From Taibaiella sp. KBW10 (GTDB lineage: Bacteria; Bacteroidota; Bacteroidia; Chitinophagales; Chitinophagaceae), in the NCBI RefSeq assembly GCF_003852495.1, contig NZ_QAJI01000003.1, positions 272,497 through 336,496 on the forward strand: DNA of 64,000 bases. Direction: 5' to 3'. How positions within the stretch are numbered: the first letter of the stretch is position 1; the number at the start of each line of letters is the position of its first letter. The notes under the pieces were generated by a model, which was given only the letters and a program-made list of their open reading frames with translations, made no database searches and had not been told where the DNA came from. Positions 28,419 to 36,773 of this stretch are shown here, piece after piece. Made by a program: the position numbers and the translations under genes.

Positions 28419-28426
28419 CAAAGATA
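28419..28426 (-). promoter_or_regulatory. -7 promoter box of the TPR-like gene
   Basis: TATCTTTG on the minus strand, 20 bases before the TTG start and 50 before the ATG. No clear TTTG at -33. Confidence 0.45.
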
Positions 28427-28482
28427 AACATATTTATGTAGTCTGAAATTGCCTTTTTAATACCCCCTTGCCATAATGATAA

Positions 28483-29961
28483 TCAAGGCTTGTAATCAAG
28501 CGGCAGCTGTTTATCGAGTTTTTCATAAGACCAATAGCCTTCCAGAAACAGGTCATAAAAATTTAGATAATTACCATCTTCCAAAACGGGTATTTCATTG
28601 TCATTGAGGATTGTAATGATGCTTGTCTGCTGTTTTGCCGGGATGTGTTTATAGGGTGACAAGCGTTTCAAATAAGCTGCTTCTTCCAATTCGCGGGTAT
28701 AGGTAACATGCAAATACCCCTTAAAGGCAAGTATGATCGCTCCCGCTTCACTGACCCGAAAAGAATCGGAAGGTAGTATATCGGTATATAATATATCCAT
28801 ATAACGCACCCGATTGTACGGCATACGATCTGCCTGTTCTGGTTTTCCGGAAAAAGATATGTTTTTCATCGCTGCCGCTGTAATACTATCCTGTGGACTT
28901 AAGCGGTTGTGATCATAATAGGTAACAATCAGCGCCGTATCCTTTGCCGTTTTTTCAAAAGAATAGTAATCATGTGCTGTTTGCATGCTATCCTTCATAG
29001 GCAATGCCAGTTGAGATACCCTACTACCTGTATCGCTGCTGAGCCAGGCCTTTAAAGCCAAAAAAGCAGGAATAAGTTTCGCTGTATCCACTCCTGGTCT
29101 TTCGGTCATTCGGGTTACCAGGCGGCTTAAGTCTTCTTTCCGGGATAAGTTCAGGGTATCAACCCATACCGGCATATACTTCCCATATTCAGTACTCCGG
29201 ATTCTTTGCAAAACCCGCACTTCAAATCCTTCCGGAAGGATACTATTCTTATATACCGAGCGGATAAAATGATTTAAGGAACCGTCATAAGCCGATTTCC
29301 GGTTCTGCGACACAGTATTGATGCGCTTTTTCTGCTTTATTTGATCAATTACATATCTGGAATAGCCCGAGTAAAAAGCTTTCTGTGCTGCATAATCTTT
29401 GGTGAAATCAATAAGATCGTAGTAAATGGTATAACCCAATTGTTTGTGCCTGATCCTAATCGGCTCCTTGGCCTGTACATATAATATCTGTTTCAGGTTG
29501 TCGAACCGGAAAACAATGGCCTTTTTATTCACGATCTCACAGTCTTTTGCCCAATCGGAATAACCGATAAAATTCTCCATAAAATCCTGTCCGTATTGTG
29601 CCCAACCATTTTTAAGGGGAGACAATACATTTACTTCCGACAATTCCTCTGTCCTCACCTGAAGCACTACTTGTAAGGGTTCAAGGGGCTCCTCTTTTAG
29701 ATTCATGCTTTTCAGTTCATAGCCTAGTGACTGGAATACAAGATTGACAGGAAGTGGTTGCGCATAAGATAAGGTGAAATAGCCTTTTTCATCTGTAGTG
29801 GTGCCAATCGTTGTATTATTAATATATACTGCACAAGCGCTTATAGGAACTTGTGTCGCCTGATCGATTACCCTTCCTGTCACCGTTTTTCCCCAAGCAG
29901 CAGGCCATACGAATAATATGCATAGGATGGTGCACAGACCGGTTGTTTTTATATCCTTCAT
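28483..29961 (-). CDS. Exported protein with carboxypeptidase-regulatory-like domain
   Basis: 492 residues. Signal peptide to about residue 24 (AAWGK). Residues 25-100 form a carboxypeptidase-regulatory-like beta-sandwich (VTGRVIDQATQVPISACAVYINNTTIGTTTDEKGYFTLSY), as found at the N-terminus of many outer-membrane proteins. The remaining 390 residues contain no TonB plug or barrel pattern and no motif I can name; they hold long mixed alpha/beta stretches (IFRYDNLKQ-like, YGKYMPVWVDTL). Proteins of this layout are common in Bacteroidota and probably sit in the periplasm or outer membrane. The start ATG is preceded by a promoter box at 29985-29992, divergent from ddl. Confidence 0.75.
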   Translation of the reverse strand: MKDIKTTGLCTILCILFVWPAAWGKTVTGRVIDQATQVPISACAVYINNTTIGTTTDEKGYFTLSYAQPLPVNLVFQSLGYELKSMNLKEEPLEPLQVVLQVRTEELSEVNVLSPLKNGWAQYGQDFMENFIGYSDWAKDCEIVNKKAIVFRFDNLKQILYVQAKEPIRIRHKQLGYTIYYDLIDFTKDYAAQKAFYSGYSRYVIDQIKQKKRINTVSQNRKSAYDGSLNHFIRSVYKNSILPEGFEVRVLQRIRSTEYGKYMPVWVDTLNLSRKEDLSRLVTRMTERPGVDTAKLIPAFLALKAWLSSDTGSRVSQLALPMKDSMQTAHDYYSFEKTAKDTALIVTYYDHNRLSPQDSITAAAMKNISFSGKPEQADRMPYNRVRYMDILYTDILPSDSFRVSEAGAIILAFKGYLHVTYTRELEEAAYLKRLSPYKHIPAKQQTSIITILNDNEIPVLEDGNYLNFYDLFLEGYWSYEKLDKQLPLDYKP

Positions 29962-29984
29962 ACTAAATCTACGAATATTTCGTA

Positions 29985-29992
29985 CAAATATA
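29985..29992 (-). promoter_or_regulatory. -7 promoter box, divergent from ddl
   Basis: TATATTTG on the minus strand with GTTG about 18 bases further upstream (30011-30014 on the plus strand). Both fit a Bacteroidota promoter for the gene at 28483-29961. Confidence 0.6.
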
Positions 29993-30043
29993 ATTCATAA
30001 ATTCTTTTTACAACATTAGCCCCAAAAAGTATGCTCATTTTAT

Positions 30044-30051
30044 TACCTTTG
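30044..30051 (+). promoter_or_regulatory. -7 promoter box of ddl
   Basis: TACCTTTG, 42 bases before the ATG at 30094. It lies inside the extended open frame and so rules out the upstream start at 30031. Confidence 0.55.
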
Positions 30052-30093
30052 GCGTTCTTTTATAATACATACATCTCATTACATATCATAATA

Positions 30094-31083
30094 ATGAAAA
30101 AAAATATCGCCTTAGTAGCTGGTGGTTACAGCGAAGAACATATTATCTCTATCGGTTCAGCTAAAACAATAGAAAAAAATTTAGATGCCGATAAATATTC
30201 CGTCTATAAGATTATCATTACAAAAGAGAGTTGGTATTATGAATACCAGGATAGCAGGATTGAGGTTGATAAGAATGATTTTTCCATTATAGTAGCCGGT
30301 AATAAAATCAATTTTGAAGCGGTATTCATCGCGATTCATGGTACTCCGGGTGAAGATGGGAAACTGCAGGGCTATTTTGATATGATCGGTATGCCTTATA
30401 CCACCTGTAATGCGATTGTATCGGCAGTGACGTTCAACAAAAGTTTCTGTAACAAAGTAGTGAACGACTTTGGCGTCGTCAATATTGCCAAATCGGTACA
30501 CTTGTTCAAGGAAGATCCTTATTCCCTGGGATCGGTACTGGACAAAATACAGTTACCCGTATTCGTAAAGCCCAATGAAGGAGGTTCCAGCATTGCGACT
30601 ACAAAGGTTTCTAAAGTAGAAGATTTACACGGTGCAATCGAAGCGGTATTTGCCGTGGATACGCAGGCTTTAATCGAAGAATTTATTGAAGGCAGGGAAC
30701 TGACTATGGGTGTTTACCGTATCGGCGGAGAGATCAATACGCTCCCCCCGACGGAGATTATCTCTAAAAATGAGTTTTTTGATTATGCAGCAAAGTATAA
30801 TAATGAAAGCGAAGAAGTAACCCCGGCGCAAATTCCGGACAATATCTTAAGGGATCTGCAAGACAAAGCAAAAGTGATCTTTTTAAGACTCAATTGTAAG
30901 GGTTTTGTGCGCATGGACTTTATCCTGAATAAACACAATAACGAATTATACTTTTTGGAAGTCAATACCATGCCGGGACAAAGTGAGCAAAGTCTGATCC
31001 CGCAACAGGTAAGGGCCGCAGGTATGCAACTAAATGCTTTCTACGAGCAAATGCTTGAAGAATGTTTACGCAATAAAAAATAA
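30094..31083 (+). CDS. ddl: D-alanine--D-alanine ligase
   Basis: 329 residues, normal for the ATP-grasp ligase that makes the D-Ala-D-Ala ending of peptidoglycan precursors in the cytosol. Visible blocks: the N-terminal AGGYSEEHIISIGSA (substrate loop), AIHGTPGEDGKLQGYFDMIGMPYT, VFVKPNEGGSSIATTKV (ATP loop), and FVRMDFILNKHNNELYFLEVNTMPGQSEQS (metal and product site with the conserved Asp, Glu and Asn). I chose the ATG at 30094 because it begins MKKNIALVAGGYSEE, like the family, and follows the promoter box at 30044. The PASTA-domain gene begins 43 bases later and is likely in the same transcript, joining wall precursor synthesis and a wall-binding protein. Confidence 0.95.
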   Translation: MKKNIALVAGGYSEEHIISIGSAKTIEKNLDADKYSVYKIIITKESWYYEYQDSRIEVDKNDFSIIVAGNKINFEAVFIAIHGTPGEDGKLQGYFDMIGMPYTTCNAIVSAVTFNKSFCNKVVNDFGVVNIAKSVHLFKEDPYSLGSVLDKIQLPVFVKPNEGGSSIATTKVSKVEDLHGAIEAVFAVDTQALIEEFIEGRELTMGVYRIGGEINTLPPTEIISKNEFFDYAAKYNNESEEVTPAQIPDNILRDLQDKAKVIFLRLNCKGFVRMDFILNKHNNELYFLEVNTMPGQSEQSLIPQQVRAAGMQLNAFYEQMLEECLRNKK

Positions 31084-31126
31084 AAATTACCTTAGCACTT
31101 GATTTAAGGATCAAAATATTCATTTG

Positions 31127-31918
31127 ATGAAAAAACTTTTTCGCTCGTTCTGGTTTAACGTACTCTTTATTGTAACCATTTGTTTTGCCTTGTATTTTGC
31201 TTTTTTTGCATCATTAAGCATGCTGACTAATCATGGTAAATCGACCAATGTGCCGCAACTGAAGGGCAAAAAACTGGATATTGCCTTAAAAGAACTGGAA
31301 AAGCAAGGCTTTAAAGTGAGTGTGGACTCTGTATTTGACCCTACCAAAAAAGGAATGGAGGTGATTGATGTGCAACCACAGGAAGGATCTATCGTAAAAC
31401 AGGGCCGTACCATATTTTTAATTGTCAATAAAATGTATCCGCCAGAAGTGGATATGCCCAATCTCGTCAACCTTTCGTTTAGAAGTGCTCAGCTGATTCT
31501 GGAGAGTAATAAACTGGTGTTGGGTGATACTATTTTCAAACCGGATATGGCCAAAGGAGCTGTTTTACAACAACTGTTGAATGGCGTACCTATTCGCCCC
31601 GGTCAGAAAATCAAACAAGGCACGCGTATTGATCTCGTAGTTGGTGATGGCTTAAGTAATGTAAGTGTAAATGTACCTAACCTGATCAATTTACCTTATC
31701 GGGAGGCCATTAAACTACTCAACGCGAGCAATATATTCATTACAGAGGTTTGGGATGGGTCTATTAGCGATTCCAGCACGGCGGTGGTCTACTTTCAGAT
31801 GCCTGCAGCCAGAAATGAACAAGGCTACCCTAATACGATATTAGAAGGCGAAAATATGGATATCCGTATCCGCCAGCAACCTTTGTCTGTAGAAGAAACA
31901 AATGAAAATCCGCAATAA
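31127..31918 (+). CDS. Membrane-anchored protein with three PASTA domains
   Basis: 263 residues: a short cytosolic head, one membrane helix (about 8-33), then three PASTA domains facing the periplasm (about 40-105, 108-175 and 182-250). Each has the typical VPxLxxxxxxxAxxxLxxxGF pattern, for example NVPQLKGKKLDIALKELEKQGF and VDMPNLVNLSFRSAQLIL. PASTA domains bind unlinked peptidoglycan stems, which fits the co-transcribed ddl gene just upstream. Unlike the Ser/Thr kinases and penicillin-binding proteins that often carry PASTA, this protein has no catalytic part. The TTG at 31124 gives one extra residue; the ATG at 31127 is preferred. Confidence 0.88.
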   Translation: MKKLFRSFWFNVLFIVTICFALYFAFFASLSMLTNHGKSTNVPQLKGKKLDIALKELEKQGFKVSVDSVFDPTKKGMEVIDVQPQEGSIVKQGRTIFLIVNKMYPPEVDMPNLVNLSFRSAQLILESNKLVLGDTIFKPDMAKGAVLQQLLNGVPIRPGQKIKQGTRIDLVVGDGLSNVSVNVPNLINLPYREAIKLLNASNIFITEVWDGSISDSSTAVVYFQMPAARNEQGYPNTILEGENMDIRIRQQPLSVEETNENPQ

Positions 31919-31972
31919 TGTAGGATTGCTCAAAATTATTTTTATATTTACACTATTAATTATTATTTAGAT

Positions 31973-32458
31973 ATGAAAAAGGTATTACTTGCCGTATTGT
32001 GTTCCACGCTACTCTTCACTTCTTGTAAAGAAGAAGCCAAAATTGACATCTCTTACGAAAAAACATTAATGGATAAACATTGGGTATTGACAGATCTCAA
32101 AAACAATCCTAATGTAAATGTGAGTACCAATACCTGGACAAGTACCTTCGGTAGTGTTGCCCCATGTCTTAAGGATAACAGATGGTTTTTCAAATCGACT
32201 TCTGATTTATCCATTGACGAGTACTGGACAAAATGTACTAGTTCTGCTCCCGATGTCGCTAATGTATTTTACGTGATACAAAGCGAGAATTATATCAAAA
32301 TATATACCAATAAGAGTAATGTAGATGGTTCTATTTTGGTAAAAGGCGATTTCAAAATGGTGGATGTCAACACCTTTACTATTGATGAGCGGAAACAGGG
32401 CACCACAGCCGCTATTACCATCAGCAATATTTATACGTACAAAAAGCAATTACAATAA
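31973..32458 (+). CDS. Small lipoprotein of unknown function
   Basis: 161 residues. A lipoprotein signal peptide ends in LLFTSC with the lipid-bearing Cys at residue 18. The mature part is a compact, mostly beta-strand protein with Trp-rich strands (DKHWVLTDLKNNPNVNVSTNTW, NRWFFKSTSDLSIDEYW, ADVANVFYVIQS) reminiscent of the lipocalin-like lipoproteins common in this phylum; that resemblance is weak. Probably on the periplasmic side of a membrane. A 14-bp terminator follows directly, so the gene closes the ddl-PASTA group or is expressed alone. Confidence 0.65.
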   Translation: MKKVLLAVLCSTLLFTSCKEEAKIDISYEKTLMDKHWVLTDLKNNPNVNVSTNTWTSTFGSVAPCLKDNRWFFKSTSDLSIDEYWTKCTSSAPDVANVFYVIQSENYIKIYTNKSNVDGSILVKGDFKMVDVNTFTIDERKQGTTAAITISNIYTYKKQLQ

Positions 32459-32477
32459 GAGCATACAGCTTATTTTC

Positions 32478-32514
32478 AATAAGGGTTTATCTGGCAAAAA
32501 GATAAACCCTTATT
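32478..32514 (+). terminator. Terminator after the lipoprotein gene
   Basis: AATAAGGGTTTATC pairs perfectly with its complement over 14 bases around a nine-base loop, followed by TTTT. Confidence 0.85.
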
Positions 32515-32538
32515 TTGTATCATACCATAAAAAACATC

Positions 32539-33426
32539 ATGAGTCCAGATTACACAGCATTATACCCTTATCCGATACAATACCAGAAAGTATTATTTGG
32601 CTCGGTCGAAATTGCCTATTGTGACGAAGGGCCTAAAGATGCTCCCGTACTGCTGTTCATTCATGGGCTTGGGCATACGATGATCGCTTGGCAAAAATGT
32701 ATTGATCTGTTGAAAAAAGACTATCGGTGTATTGCCATAGACTTACCGGGCAACGGCATGTCATCCCAGGATATGGCCTATCCCTACAGCATGCATTTTT
32801 TTGCAGATGCAATAAAAGATTTCATCTTGCAACTACACTTAGAAAGGGTCTATTTATGTGGTCATTCTATGGGCGGGCAAATAGCCTTCACACTGGCCGC
32901 TCAGAACCAGCCGAATGTAAGCGGGTTAATCCAATGTGCCCCTGCAGGTATCGAAACCTTTAATGAATGGGAGAAATCGTTATACAAAAACACAATGTTA
33001 TTTGTTGATATGCTGAGTACTGAAGAAAACAGCCTTCGGAAAGCCATCAACAATAGCTTCTATATTTTGCCGGCGAGTGCGCAAACGCTCATCAAAGACC
33101 TGATTACGCTCATGCAGTTACAAACAAAAGAGCATTACCGGTTAATGATGGATAAGTGCATTTCTGCCATGCTGGAAGAACCTGTAGATACGCAATTTGC
33201 TCATATTCACGTTCCGGTATTGGTGCTCTTTGGAGAAAAAGATACCCTGATCCCCAATAAGTTTATCCATCCAACAAGCCTTAAACAGATGATGATGGCC
33301 GTACAACCCAAGTTTAGCGACCTGCAATTTGCCTTAATTGCCCAATGCGGTCATTTTCTGCAATGGGAAAAACCACAGGATGTGTCTTATTATATACGCA
33401 GCTTTATTAAAGAAAAGCAGGCCTGA
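32539..33426 (+). CDS. Alpha/beta hydrolase
   Basis: 295 residues with the full alpha/beta-hydrolase fold. Oxyanion-hole motif HGLGH at 42-46; nucleophile Ser110 in GHSMGG; acid Asp235 in FGEKDTLIP; base His272 in CGHFLQWEKP. No signal peptide, so cytosolic. Substrate unknown; the fold covers esterases, C-C hydrolases and haloperoxidase-like enzymes. The ATG at 32539 begins MSPDYTALYPYPIQY; the ORF extends eight codons upstream but those overlap the terminator. It precedes an ABC ATPase gene by 52 bases, but that gene has its own promoter box, so a shared role is not shown. Confidence 0.88.
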   Translation: MSPDYTALYPYPIQYQKVLFGSVEIAYCDEGPKDAPVLLFIHGLGHTMIAWQKCIDLLKKDYRCIAIDLPGNGMSSQDMAYPYSMHFFADAIKDFILQLHLERVYLCGHSMGGQIAFTLAAQNQPNVSGLIQCAPAGIETFNEWEKSLYKNTMLFVDMLSTEENSLRKAINNSFYILPASAQTLIKDLITLMQLQTKEHYRLMMDKCISAMLEEPVDTQFAHIHVPVLVLFGEKDTLIPNKFIHPTSLKQMMMAVQPKFSDLQFALIAQCGHFLQWEKPQDVSYYIRSFIKEKQA

Positions 33427-33440
33427 TTTGAAATAAGCAG

Positions 33441-33448
33441 TACCTTTG
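33441..33448 (+). promoter_or_regulatory. -7 promoter box of the ABC ATPase gene
   Basis: TACCTTTG, 30 bases before the ATG at 33479. It overlaps the upstream TTG at 33446 and so supports the later ATG as start. Confidence 0.5.
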
Positions 33449-33478
33449 CTAACTTCGAAAAATGCAGGATTGAGTACC

Positions 33479-34225
33479 ATGGAATATGCCATAAACATCA
33501 CAAATCTTTACAAAAAGTATCCCCATGCAGAGTTTAACTCTGTAGATGGCCTGAACTTACAATTTCCTAAAGGAAAGATATCCGGGCTTTTAGGTCCTAA
33601 TGGCGCCGGAAAAACAACAACGATTTCCATTATGTGCGGCTTGGTCGCAGCCGATTCCGGCTCCGTAAAAGTGTTAGGCCTGGATGCCCAAACAGATATC
33701 CATAAAATCTTACAAAAAACGGGTATTGTAACCCAACATGTGGCCTTATATCCCCTGTTATCCGCCTGGGAGAACCTTGTTTACATAGGCGGCCTGTACA
33801 ATATCCCTCAGAAAGCACTGCACGATAAAATCTCCTTTCTGCTGGAGCGCTTTGGCCTCCAAAACAGCGCAAAAAAACAGGTAAAGCATTTTAGCGGTGG
33901 TATGAAAAGACGCTGTAATATTATTGCCTCTCTGCTACACGACCCCGAATTACTAATTCTTGATGAGCCTACTGCCGGAGTAGACATTCATTCGCGTGCG
34001 ATGATCCTTGACTTTTTAAGCGCCTATAATGAAGAGGGCCATACCATATTGTATACCTCACATCTGCTGGACGAAGCGGAACGCCTTTGTACAGAGGTCG
34101 CGATTATAGATGATGGAAAACAAGTGGTACAGGGCAGTATCCAGGATTTAAAAGCCCAGGTAGCTGGTGTAAATACCCTGGAGGAATTATTTTTACACTA
34201 TACCGGACGCTCCTTAAGAGAGTAA
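33479..34225 (+). CDS. ABC-2 type transporter ATP-binding subunit (orphan)
   Basis: 248 residues of a normal ABC ATPase: Walker A GPNGAGKT (39-46), signature FSGGMKRR (138-145), Walker B LLILDEP (158-164), then D and H loops. The best match in style is the ATPase of ABC-2 type exporters (drug, polysaccharide or lantibiotic transport; DrrA/CcmA-like). It needs a separate membrane partner, yet none is next to it: upstream is a hydrolase, downstream a Crp-like regulator whose gene starts nine bases later. The partner may lie elsewhere. ATG at 33479 chosen over the TTG at 33446. Confidence 0.9.
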   Translation: MEYAINITNLYKKYPHAEFNSVDGLNLQFPKGKISGLLGPNGAGKTTTISIMCGLVAADSGSVKVLGLDAQTDIHKILQKTGIVTQHVALYPLLSAWENLVYIGGLYNIPQKALHDKISFLLERFGLQNSAKKQVKHFSGGMKRRCNIIASLLHDPELLILDEPTAGVDIHSRAMILDFLSAYNEEGHTILYTSHLLDEAERLCTEVAIIDDGKQVVQGSIQDLKAQVAGVNTLEELFLHYTGRSLRE

Positions 34226-34234
34226 TTTCATGCA

Positions 34235-34798
34235 ATGAGCATCACAGCCATCATACAAAAAACATATGTACTCCCCGACAGTGCCCTTCATAAGGTGGAA
34301 CGACTGGCGGAGCATATGCTGCTCCCCAAAGGCCACCTCTTGTTAAGGGCCGATAAAATAGAACATCAGATGTATTTTATCGAGAAAGGCATTGTAAGAG
34401 CTTATGCTAATCCCGATGATACAGATATAACCTTTTGGTTCGGGAAGGAACAGGATATTATTATCTCGATGAAAAGCTATGTAGACGGTGCGGCCGGTTA
34501 TGAACATATTGAACTATTGGAAGACTGTAGTTTATACCGGATACATACCAGTTCACTACAACAACTGTTCGAAACAGATATCCACATCAGCAATTGGGGC
34601 AGGAAATTTGCAGAACAGGAACTGATTAAAACTGAAGAACGGCTTATCTCCAGGCAGTTCAAGACCGCCAAAGAGCGTTACCAGGAACTCCTGCACAATC
34701 ACCCCGATCTGCTACAAAGGGTACAACTGGGACATATTGCCTCCTATCTGGGCATTACCCAAGTAAGCCTGAGCCGTATACGCGCCGAAATCAAATAG
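34235..34798 (+). CDS. Crp/Fnr-like regulator with cyclic-nucleotide-type domain
   Basis: 187 residues. An N-terminal beta-roll of the cyclic-nucleotide-binding type (about 18-115: KGHLLLRADKIEHQMYFIEKGIVRAY) is followed by a helix and a C-terminal helix-turn-helix (LGHIASYLGITQVSLSRIRAEIK). The canonical arginine that binds cAMP in RAxS is not seen, as is usual in Bacteroidota, so the signal is unknown. It begins nine bases after the ABC ATPase stop and is probably co-transcribed with it; the Gdx/SugE exporter follows after 65 bases. It may control either neighbour. Confidence 0.85.
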   Translation: MSITAIIQKTYVLPDSALHKVERLAEHMLLPKGHLLLRADKIEHQMYFIEKGIVRAYANPDDTDITFWFGKEQDIIISMKSYVDGAAGYEHIELLEDCSLYRIHTSSLQQLFETDIHISNWGRKFAEQELIKTEERLISRQFKTAKERYQELLHNHPDLLQRVQLGHIASYLGITQVSLSRIRAEIK

Positions 34799-34863
34799 CT
34801 TTTTTATCATTTGTAAAAAATTAATACAGAAAGAAGCCGGAACTTCGCTGTAAATTAATTTAT

Positions 34864-35190
34864 ATGAATTGGATTATCCTGATCTTTGCGGGTTTATTTG
34901 AAGTGGCCTTTACGTCTTGCTTAGGCAAAGCACAACAAACGACTGGCAGCACTGCCTACGGCTGGTACGCCGGTTTTGTGATCACTTGCTGTATCAGTAT
35001 GTTATTACTCATGAAAGCAACCCAAACCCTTCCCCTCGGAACGGCTTATGCCGTATGGACAGGAATTGGTGCGGTAGGTACCGTCCTGATCGGCATTTTC
35101 GTATTTAAAGATCCGGCAACCTTTTGGCGTGTATTCTTTATCTGTACCTTAATTGCCTCTATTATCGGACTTAAAACGGTATCACACTAA
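34864..35190 (+). CDS. sugE: SMR exporter of the Gdx/SugE type
   Basis: 108 residues with four membrane helices, the normal size for the small multidrug resistance family. The essential glutamate is Glu13 in AGLFEVAF. The segment TLPLGTAYAVWTGIGAVGTVLIGI is the hallmark of the SugE/Gdx branch, which exports guanidinium ions by proton exchange. It works as an antiparallel dimer in the inner membrane. I looked for a guanidine riboswitch in the 65 bases upstream and saw none. It stands after the Crp-like regulator and before a hairpin at 35308. Confidence 0.9.
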   Translation: MNWIILIFAGLFEVAFTSCLGKAQQTTGSTAYGWYAGFVITCCISMLLLMKATQTLPLGTAYAVWTGIGAVGTVLIGIFVFKDPATFWRVFFICTLIASIIGLKTVSH

Positions 35191-35307
35191 ATCCATACCG
35201 AAATCAAAACATTCGGCTATATCATTGCATTTTTGTGTCTTTTTTGCCGGAGCATAGGGCAAAAGCGAATATGACAAATTGTCATCCCATAAGATTGTCC
35301 CAAAATA

Positions 35308-35334
35308 ACACGGCCTCCAATTTGGAGGCCGTGT
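35308..35334 (+). terminator. Hairpin, possible weak terminator after sugE
   Basis: ACACGGCCTCC with its exact complement around the loop AATTT. It lacks a T-run on the plus strand, so termination would be weak. Confidence 0.45.
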
Positions 35335-35493
35335 CTGGTTGATGGTGGTAGAATTGTATTTATGTTGCTAATAAGCGCCCAGTTCTGGTGGCCTATTGTA
35401 TGGTTTGTCTTAATTGTATGGTGTATTGACGCAAATGGTTAATCAAGTTAACACCCTTTATAGCCATAGTTCCCTTTTAGAGAACCTATACGC

Positions 35494-35501
35494 TATATTT
35501 G
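35494..35501 (+). promoter_or_regulatory. Orphan -7 promoter box
   Basis: TATATTTG, a full match to TAnnTTTG, followed by GCGCCC. The -33 position is occupied by GTTCCC...GAGAAC, an imperfect inverted repeat (35469-35485) that could be an operator. No gene starts within 300 bases. Confidence 0.5.
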
Positions 35502-35799
35502 CGCCCACTCTATATATAGACGGTCGTCTTCTAAAAAACGTTTGAAAAAACCTGAAAAAGATTTCATTTATCCGTGAGGGATACGAAATTGTCGTATAAA
35601 AAATATGTGATAGATACTGCAGCTGAGGGTAGAGCAACATAGATATCATACCAAAATGCCGATAAAGAATCGGCCGCCACTAGGCTACATAAGGACAGGC
35701 GCTAAAAAACGTAAGCTGTTACTTAAATATTGAGGGAAACATAATATATATCTTTATACTTTATAGGAACCGATCACACATAGAATTTCAAAAATGTAT

Positions 35800-35807
35800 T
35801 ACATTTG
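35800..35807 (+). promoter_or_regulatory. -7 promoter box of the YihY-like gene
   Basis: TACATTTG. Transcription from here would start after 35812, which excludes the TTG at 35805 as start codon and points to the TTG at 35850. Confidence 0.5.
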
Positions 35808-35849
35808 GGCTGTGACACAATATTGTGCCTGTTCCGAATAATCATTTTC

Positions 35850-36773
35850 TTGAAAGCTAAAGTATCAATCCCAACCAATAATCAACCTGAAACGCAAAAA
35901 AGATGGCACACCTGGACCCTACCCGGATTCGAAGGATTCCCTGTTTATGTGATCTTAGGGGATATTGTAAAAGGTAATCGGGATCTGAGGCTTTTTGAAC
36001 GGGCAGCAGCCATTTCCTTTAATATGCTGATGGCGATACCGCCAACTTTGATTTTCCTGGCGTCTTTAGTGCCCTTCTTGCCTTTAAATAATACAGAACC
36101 GGCAATCATTGATGCCATAAAACTCTTATCACCCAACGAAAAAATATTTGAAAACGTTTCCGCTATCGTCACCGATTTCCTGCATACCAAACGCAGAGAC
36201 CTCCTCTCTATAGGGATCCTGTTCACGATCTTCTACTCTTCCAATGGGTTAATGGGCTTGATGCGGGCATTTGACCGCGTGTCCGATGCGACAAAATTCA
36301 GAACGGGCGTTAACCGTCGGTTGAATGCGATTTGGCTAACCATCATTCTCATGCTCCTTTCGCTGATGATTGTCGCATTTTTGATCTTCCAGAGTAATAT
36401 GCTCGCCTATTTCTTCCAGTCGTTTGAGCATAATTCTACTTTAGTTACGATTATCAGCCGGCTGAGTATGCTCATTATTATGTTTTTGATGATCTGCCTC
36501 ATCTATAAATTCTGCCCCTCATTGCATGAGCGCAGCAAATTCTTTTCTCCCGGAGCTTGGTTTGCCACTGTCATGAGTATGCTGGTGTCCTATGTATTTG
36601 TATATTTTGCAACTAATATTATCCACTACAATAAGGTGTATGGTTCCCTGGGCTCTTTGCTTATGTTCTTGGCTTGGCTATCGATCAGCAGCGTGATCAT
36701 TATATTGGGTTTTGAACTCAATATTGCCATCTATTTGCGCAAAAGAAGCCTTAAGAAGGCTCCGCAACAGTAA
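35850..36773 (+). CDS. YihY/virulence factor BrkB family membrane protein
   Basis: 307 residues with six membrane helices. The family segment AAAISFNMLMAIPPTLIFLASLVPF (about 55-80) and LLSIGILFTIFYSSNGLMGLMRAFDRV (about 120-145) are clear, as is the late YGSLGSLLMFLAWLSISSVIIILGFELN. These proteins were once called ribonuclease BN in error; their true role is unknown, perhaps lipid or small-molecule transport. No ATG lies early; I take TTG at 35850 (MKAKVSIPTNN) since the TTG at 35805 overlaps the -7 box. Its 3' end overlaps the convergent symporter gene by 23 bases. Confidence 0.85.
   Translation: MKAKVSIPTNNQPETQKRWHTWTLPGFEGFPVYVILGDIVKGNRDLRLFERAAAISFNMLMAIPPTLIFLASLVPFLPLNNTEPAIIDAIKLLSPNEKIFENVSAIVTDFLHTKRRDLLSIGILFTIFYSSNGLMGLMRAFDRVSDATKFRTGVNRRLNAIWLTIILMLLSLMIVAFLIFQSNMLAYFFQSFEHNSTLVTIISRLSMLIIMFLMICLIYKFCPSLHERSKFFSPGAWFATVMSMLVSYVFVYFATNIIHYNKVYGSLGSLLMFLAWLSISSVIIILGFELNIAIYLRKRSLKKAPQQ

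Larger units (their letters stand above)
35191..35849 (+). other. Gene-free stretch with hairpin and two promoter boxes
   Basis: About 660 bases. Holds an 11-bp hairpin (35308-35334), two -7 boxes (35494 and 35800) and a small hairpin CCGAT/ATCGG near 35658-35672. The 11 bases CTAAAAAACGT occur twice (near 35532 and 35704). I find no coding frame and no recognised RNA. Confidence 0.55.

Noticed and set aside
34799-34863. Possible guanidine riboswitch before the Gdx/SugE gene
   Set aside because: The gap is only 65 bases and holds none of the conserved blocks of the ykkC, mini-ykkC or guanidine-III classes.
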